Part shown: positions 59,455-64,000 of the stretch, piece by piece
Position numbering within the stretch: the first letter of the stretch is position 1
Layout of the letters: every line of letters starts with the position of its first letter
Origin: Ptiloglossa arizonensis
Taxonomy: Eukaryota; Arthropoda; Insecta; Hymenoptera; Colletidae
NCBI RefSeq assembly: GCF_051014685.1
Contig: NC_135053.1
Coordinates: 992,001 to 1,056,000 of the forward strand
Direction of reading: 5' to 3'
DNA: 64,000 nucleotides
Translations under genes and position numbers: made by a program
Notes under the pieces: model-generated
Database searches by the model: none
Told to the model about the DNA's origin: nothing
The model's input: the letters and a program-made list of their open reading frames with translations, nothing else

Positions 59455-60143
59455 GAGTGGCTTCAAAAGGTATTATAAGGAAATTCTTCTTACCTGTAAG
59501 ACTGATTTCGATCAAAATTTCTACGGACGTAGAGCATCATAGTGCATACGTTGAAAAATTCTTTTTATCCACAGAAAATTTCTTTAGAGAAGTGAAATCG
59601 AGTCTCGAAGATTTTAATGTTTTTTTTTTTTTTTAATTTTTTTAATGCGACTTTTCATGGGACTTTTTTTGCCACAGAATGACAGAGCACTAAGAGCCGA
59701 ACATTTTCCGTATGAAAAGTTTTGCTCTGATTCACACTGTTGCGAAGTTGTGTTTGAAAAATCGAAGAGAAAGTGGCACTGTAAAGGTTGATTTCAGCCG
59801 ATTTCAGACAAACGAAGAACTTGCAACGACTTTCGTTTTCTTTGTAACTTCGTAATCGTGCGAGATACAACGAAAATTTTCTTGCAGGAAATATTTAATT
59901 TTGATCGCTCTATCGTTTAACCGTGAAAAAACTCCCTCGAAAGAATCGCATTAAAACAACGAAGAAACGTTGAATTTTCGAGCCTTAATTTTATCCTCTC
60001 GAGAACATATTTTGTCGACGAAAAATTAAGTCACGTGCGACCTCGTGTGCATTATATGCGCGCAAACATTCGTTAATATCATACTTGTAGGTAAGGGGAA
60101 TTTCCGCCATGATATAGTGTACAAATACTTTTTTGATCCACCG
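59455..60143 (-). mobile_element. Tc1/mariner-like non-autonomous element, 689 bp (copy 2)
   Basis: The right end is ACTTTTTTGATCCACCG; the left end, GAGTGGCTTCAAAAGG, is more decayed. TA flanks both sides (59453-59454 and 60144-60145). It is homologous to copy 1 over its length in reverse orientation, including GCGAGATACAACGAAAATTT and TCGAAGAGAAAGTGGCACTG. It contains a poly(T) run at 59620-59634. Confidence 0.9.
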
Positions 60144-61053
60144 TATACGATCTCCTAACGTATAAAGTAGAACTTATCGTACGAGAGAAAGAAGCGCTCG
60201 TGTCGTCATTTTTATCGCGAAAAACGACGAAACGTTAACGCGACGATTCTCGATCGCGTTTTTCGGGTCTCGTGGGTCGTTGGTTCGCGCGAATCGTGTT
60301 TTGCGTAGGACTAATGTCGTGAACACATTTTACGTACCGGTACCTGTTGGAGGACGTGACTGGGTAAAAGCCAGAAGAAGACGGCAAGAAAGACAGAAAG
60401 CTGGCGAGCAAGCGGACGAAAAAGAGAAAAACAACGAACCGAACGAACCAAGAGAACCCCCCCCCCCCTACCCATTCCCTCCCCTCTCCACGTCTTTGTG
60501 CGAAAGAAGAACCGGTTGGCCAATCTTAGCGCCGTATTGCGAAATTTTCTCCAATCAACATCGCGGCTCTTCCTCTTTGGTCTCTCTCCGGACGTGATTT
60601 AATTATTTATTTACGTCAGCGCGAAACTAATGACACTTCGAGGTCTCCGGGTCCCTTTTTCTCTCTTATAGATATACCTTTGCTAACATTAGGTTGCCGC
60701 GAAAAAAAAAAGAATCTCAGTCGATTCCACGTTGGATACGCACGAAGAAACCCCACGTGTATGGAACGACGGAGAAAAGTATCGGCACGGCATAGTTTTT
60801 AGAATAAAAACACTCTGAAATGCGAAAACACTCGAATCGAAGTGTCGAGGAACATTGCAACAACAGTACGTCGTAACGAAATTGCAAACGTTTATCGAAA
60901 AATGCATACGTTACCACGTTCGTATTAAACGAGTTTCAGTAGCTGTTTGTAACACGCGCTTGAGACATTAACGATCGAGTTGATAGAAATAGTGGAATGA
61001 ATTGAATCGATGGGTCGAAAAACGGTACAAGTTCGAAATTAACCATTTTCTGC
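60144..61053. other. Unique stretch, no gene recognised
   Basis: A C12 run lies at 60457-60468. The frame at 60280-60597 is low-complexity Arg/Glu/Pro. Confidence 0.5.
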
Positions 61054-61420
61054 AAATCCAGAAAGTGCGTGTAAAATGCACAACGCGTTGGAAACGGTGT
61101 AAAAGAAAATCATCCGTGTTTCGGATACCAAGTTTTTAAACTTGTATTCGTTGATTCGATTCAATTGACAGAGTTAATTTTTCGATCGATCTTTATCTCA
61201 TGGACGATAGTTTATTGGAAATGATCGGGCTGAAAGTAACAGAGATAGTGGCGAGCAAATTCCTTAACGTGCTAAAAATAAACGACAATTTACGTTTAAA
61301 GGAGTATCTTTGTTTGTAGGTTATAAAGGTACACTTTTTGCGCAAATTTTGTACACACGGAAGTGTTAAAAATCTATCCCTGACGAAAAATGTTGAAATT
61401 TGAATCTCATTATCGCGAGG
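61054..61420 (+). repeat. Dispersed repeat K (copy 2)
   Basis: Homologous to 48918-49310 in direct orientation; see shared blocks there. Confidence 0.75.
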
Positions 61421-63259
61421 ATAAGGCGATTCGTCGATGTATCGATGCACCGGTTATAAATAAAAATTGCTCTCCTCGCGCGTTCGGCTATATTGGTCGA
61501 ATAAAAGATTCAAAATAGTAAAAAACGTAATAAAAACCTTTCGCAGTAAAAAAAAAAACGAGAAATATCGGACCAGGCAACGTTTGCCAATTCACTCGTA
61601 AAACGTATCTTTGGCGGTGCGAAAATCCTCCAAATTGTAACTTTTCTGCTTATACTTTCAACAATGGATTCGTATCTCTCTTGAAAATGAGGAAAACTAT
61701 GATCGTAAAGACAAAAGCCGCTACAAATATAAAAGCCGCATAAAGTCGAGCTTCAAACCTTACAAGCGACAAAAGAAGCAAGGAAGGCTTAAAAATATAA
61801 GAAAGCTGCAAAAGACGAGTTCCGCGAAGAAGCAGAGGGTTTGTCGTGTGGCCCTGAAATAGCTGGTTGACCGTAAATAGTGTAAGTAAGTGGTAAATAC
61901 CCAAAATTATTCTCAAAGTGCAAAATTAAAAAATAATCAATTTTCTTTGAAAATTCTATTACATAAGATACGAAAATCTTTTACGATTTTCTAAATATTC
62001 GCGGTACCTACGTAATACGAAAATTCCCAATTTTTTCACTGGTTTTCAATGGACCTTTGGATCGTTTCATCGTCGAATCCAAAAGTAGCCCGTTATTCAA
62101 ATTATCCGCACTTGGTTTCTTCAAAGTTTTAAATTTTTATCGAATTCTCGAATCAATATTTCGAGACCGTCGCCGCGATAAATTCTTTTTGTACGCAAAA
62201 TCGATCATTCGAAACAGCCGATCGTTAACGATTGTATTAAAATTAACTATCGCGCGCTTATCGACTTCCAACCTTTACAAAAATCGTTATGCATATTTAT
62301 CGGAATACAACACCGCGTGTTTTAAGGTCGCATAACCGAACCGTGTTTACCAGCGGCGGCAATTTTATACAAATCAGTATTTGAGATTGCGAGTAACGCA
62401 GCCTTTCAGCCTATGTAAAGCGTTTAGATCGCCGAAAGGATACAATGCACGCGCGCTGCTTGTTTTACAATACACACTTTCCATTGTTGCAACGCGATAT
62501 TGCGTAGAACGTGGGTTTCCATTTTAATGATTGAACAGTCGCTCGAACACCGTCTGCCATTCGCCGCTTTGTACAATATTTCGTGTTTGCTGGAAATTCG
62601 AAAAAATACCAGTAGCGATAAAAGTGCTGCGTCACGTTCGCGCGCCAGAGAAACATCGTATAAAACTTAAAACGCGTTAAAGCGTCCCAAAAGCGCCACG
62701 ATTTTCGCGAGAGTGTACAAGCACGAAGATAACGCGAACCTAAGGGAGTCGTACGACTCGTAACGTCCTTTGAGAAATTAAAAACTAAGCAAAAAAAAAA
62801 AAAACCCCCCGTTTCTTTCGCGAAACGAGATCTTTCAGGCCCTATTTGCAAAATACTTCTGGTTATCGTCGCGCGAGAATTGTTTAACAGGAAACACACG
62901 CGCGTACTGCTTCTCGTAACTCCGAAAAAAAACGTGTTCAAATTGCACGAACGAGCGAGAAAATTATACTTGGAATCGGAATAATTTCCTCTTTCTTTTT
63001 TGAATTATACAAAAGAACGATTTATTCGACGTAACGATAATATCGAATAAAATCCTGACCAACAACGAAAGAACCTTGTTCGAGAAGAATCGCTGAATTT
63101 GAATTTCAGCTCTCCAGTATACGGGGTCCAACGGTGGAACCTAAAGTATCTTTTATTTTTAACGATACTTGAAAATATGTCAAGGGAAAAGTAAATGTTT
63201 CAAAGGGACAAAGATCGCGACGATCGTATTTTTCGAGATTTCGATGTCAGCGACGATTT
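61421..63259. other. AT-rich unique stretch, no gene recognised
   Basis: A 14-bp A run precedes CCCCCC near 62800. No domain in the frames. Confidence 0.5.
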
Positions 63260-63470
63260 TTAATCCTGGTGTGCGCCCTCGGGTCTTCTTTGACCCGATC
63301 ACTCCTCGCAATATATATATTTCTTTTTATACTTAAAGCCACTTGGACAAATACGCTGGGCGCTCCTGTATTTTCTTAATCCTCTCATTATATTGTAAAG
63401 TTGAAAACACGAGTTTCAAGTATTTGCCTTATTTTTTACCCAAAAATCTTGAGCGTATAGTCGAAAGGGA
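63260..63470 (+). mobile_element. Dispersed repeat H (copy 2)
   Basis: It starts TTAATCCTGGTGTGCGCCCT then CGGGTCTTCTTTGACCC, and continues with TTATATTGTAAAGTTGAAAA as in copy 1 at 52723-52905. Confidence 0.65.
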
Positions 63471-64000
63471 GAACGCTTTAAGGTTAAACGAGGTAATGCA
63501 TATGTCTTTGTCGTTACAGTATTGTAACCGATAAGAGGACAAATTAGATCGTGTTTAACACGTTGACCTTTGGACGACCTTTCGAGGAGTTATTGTTGTA
63601 AAATTGTAATTTAACGCATAGAAGCAATATAACGCCAACAATACATATGTATGTATATTTACGATGCGCAGCGTACCCTGCGTAATATGCGTACAATGTT
63701 TAACAAATATCGTAGTTTGTTGTGCGCTTAGAGAATCTATCCATAATTTTTCCACGCTTTTATCGAAATTCGCAACGTGAATCAAGTCAAGTACGGAGTG
63801 TAACTGATCCGTGCAGTCAAATATGAAAGTTTACGAAAAAAAAAACTAACGCAATTAACAACCGTTTTACGGCCAACGTATAATTATGGACAATATCTTA
63901 ATCGTACGCAATACGTATCTTCGTCAAAGTAACGATTTATAACGAACCAATGTACGAGCAATTTTTTTACAGGTTAGACGCATTTATACAAAAAAAGAAA
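63471..64000. other. AT-rich unique end of window
   Basis: No gene or repeat recognised. Confidence 0.5.

Noticed and set aside
60280..60597. Arg/Glu/Pro-rich 105-codon frame
   Set aside because: Low complexity including a C12 tract; no conserved motif.

Overview
This is a eukaryotic window with no intact protein-coding gene that I can recognise. It looks like insect intergenic or deep intronic DNA, most likely hymenopteran (bee-like). The basis is a moderately AT-rich but strongly CpG-rich base composition, with TCGA, CGAA and TTCG words everywhere. The mobile DNA also fits: TTAA-targeting piggyBac-like MITEs, TA-targeting mariner and Tc1 remnants, and one LINE scrap. The taxon is an inference, because no conserved gene anchors it. 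The CpG-rich composition lowers the stop-codon density, so many open frames of 60-200 codons occur by chance, often on both strands at once. I left these out unless they carry a recognisable domain.

Layout. 0-5.4 kb: an AT-rich degenerate tandem repeat, two piggyBac-like MITEs, a 25-unit 30-bp minisatellite that appears to grow out of one MITE end, a histone H4 pseudogene, a ~200-nt near-palindromic hairpin, a ~190-bp degenerate tandem repeat and two mariner ends. 5.4-11 kb: a GC-richer unique stretch, then a cluster of MITEs (G, C1, B, A2, A-short) and a ~62-bp minisatellite. 11-21 kb: mostly unique AT-rich DNA with two local duplications and a second copy of MITE D. 21.5-25.2 kb: a B+A MITE insertion flanked by ~33-bp direct repeats, MITE E, a palindrome with a CRE motif, a decayed Tc1 element carrying the transposase C-terminus, and a decayed mariner transposase. 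25.9-27.8 kb: a GC-rich, promoter-like block with three long GA/CT tracts.

28-43 kb: mainly unique DNA with several TIR elements. One is a long-TIR element with a mariner MITE nested inside. Another is a TA-flanked element with CTGTTGGCGCGCG ends. The others are a mariner MITE, an inverted A4-B-C2 composite and a 480-bp foldback element. 43-56 kb: more mariner MITEs, dispersed repeats K, F and H, a LINE reverse-transcriptase C-terminal fragment, a GC-rich block and a 170-bp tandem repeat. 56.8-60.1 kb: two ~687-bp Tc1/mariner-like elements in inverted orientation. 61-64 kb: second copies of dispersed repeats K and H.

Nothing here forms a pathway. The organising theme is accumulation and nesting of non-autonomous DNA transposons and their conversion into tandem arrays. 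The observations most worth checking are the minisatellite born from a MITE end, whose unit contains a 17-nt match to the insect miR-276 sequence, and the long hairpin next to the H4 pseudogene.
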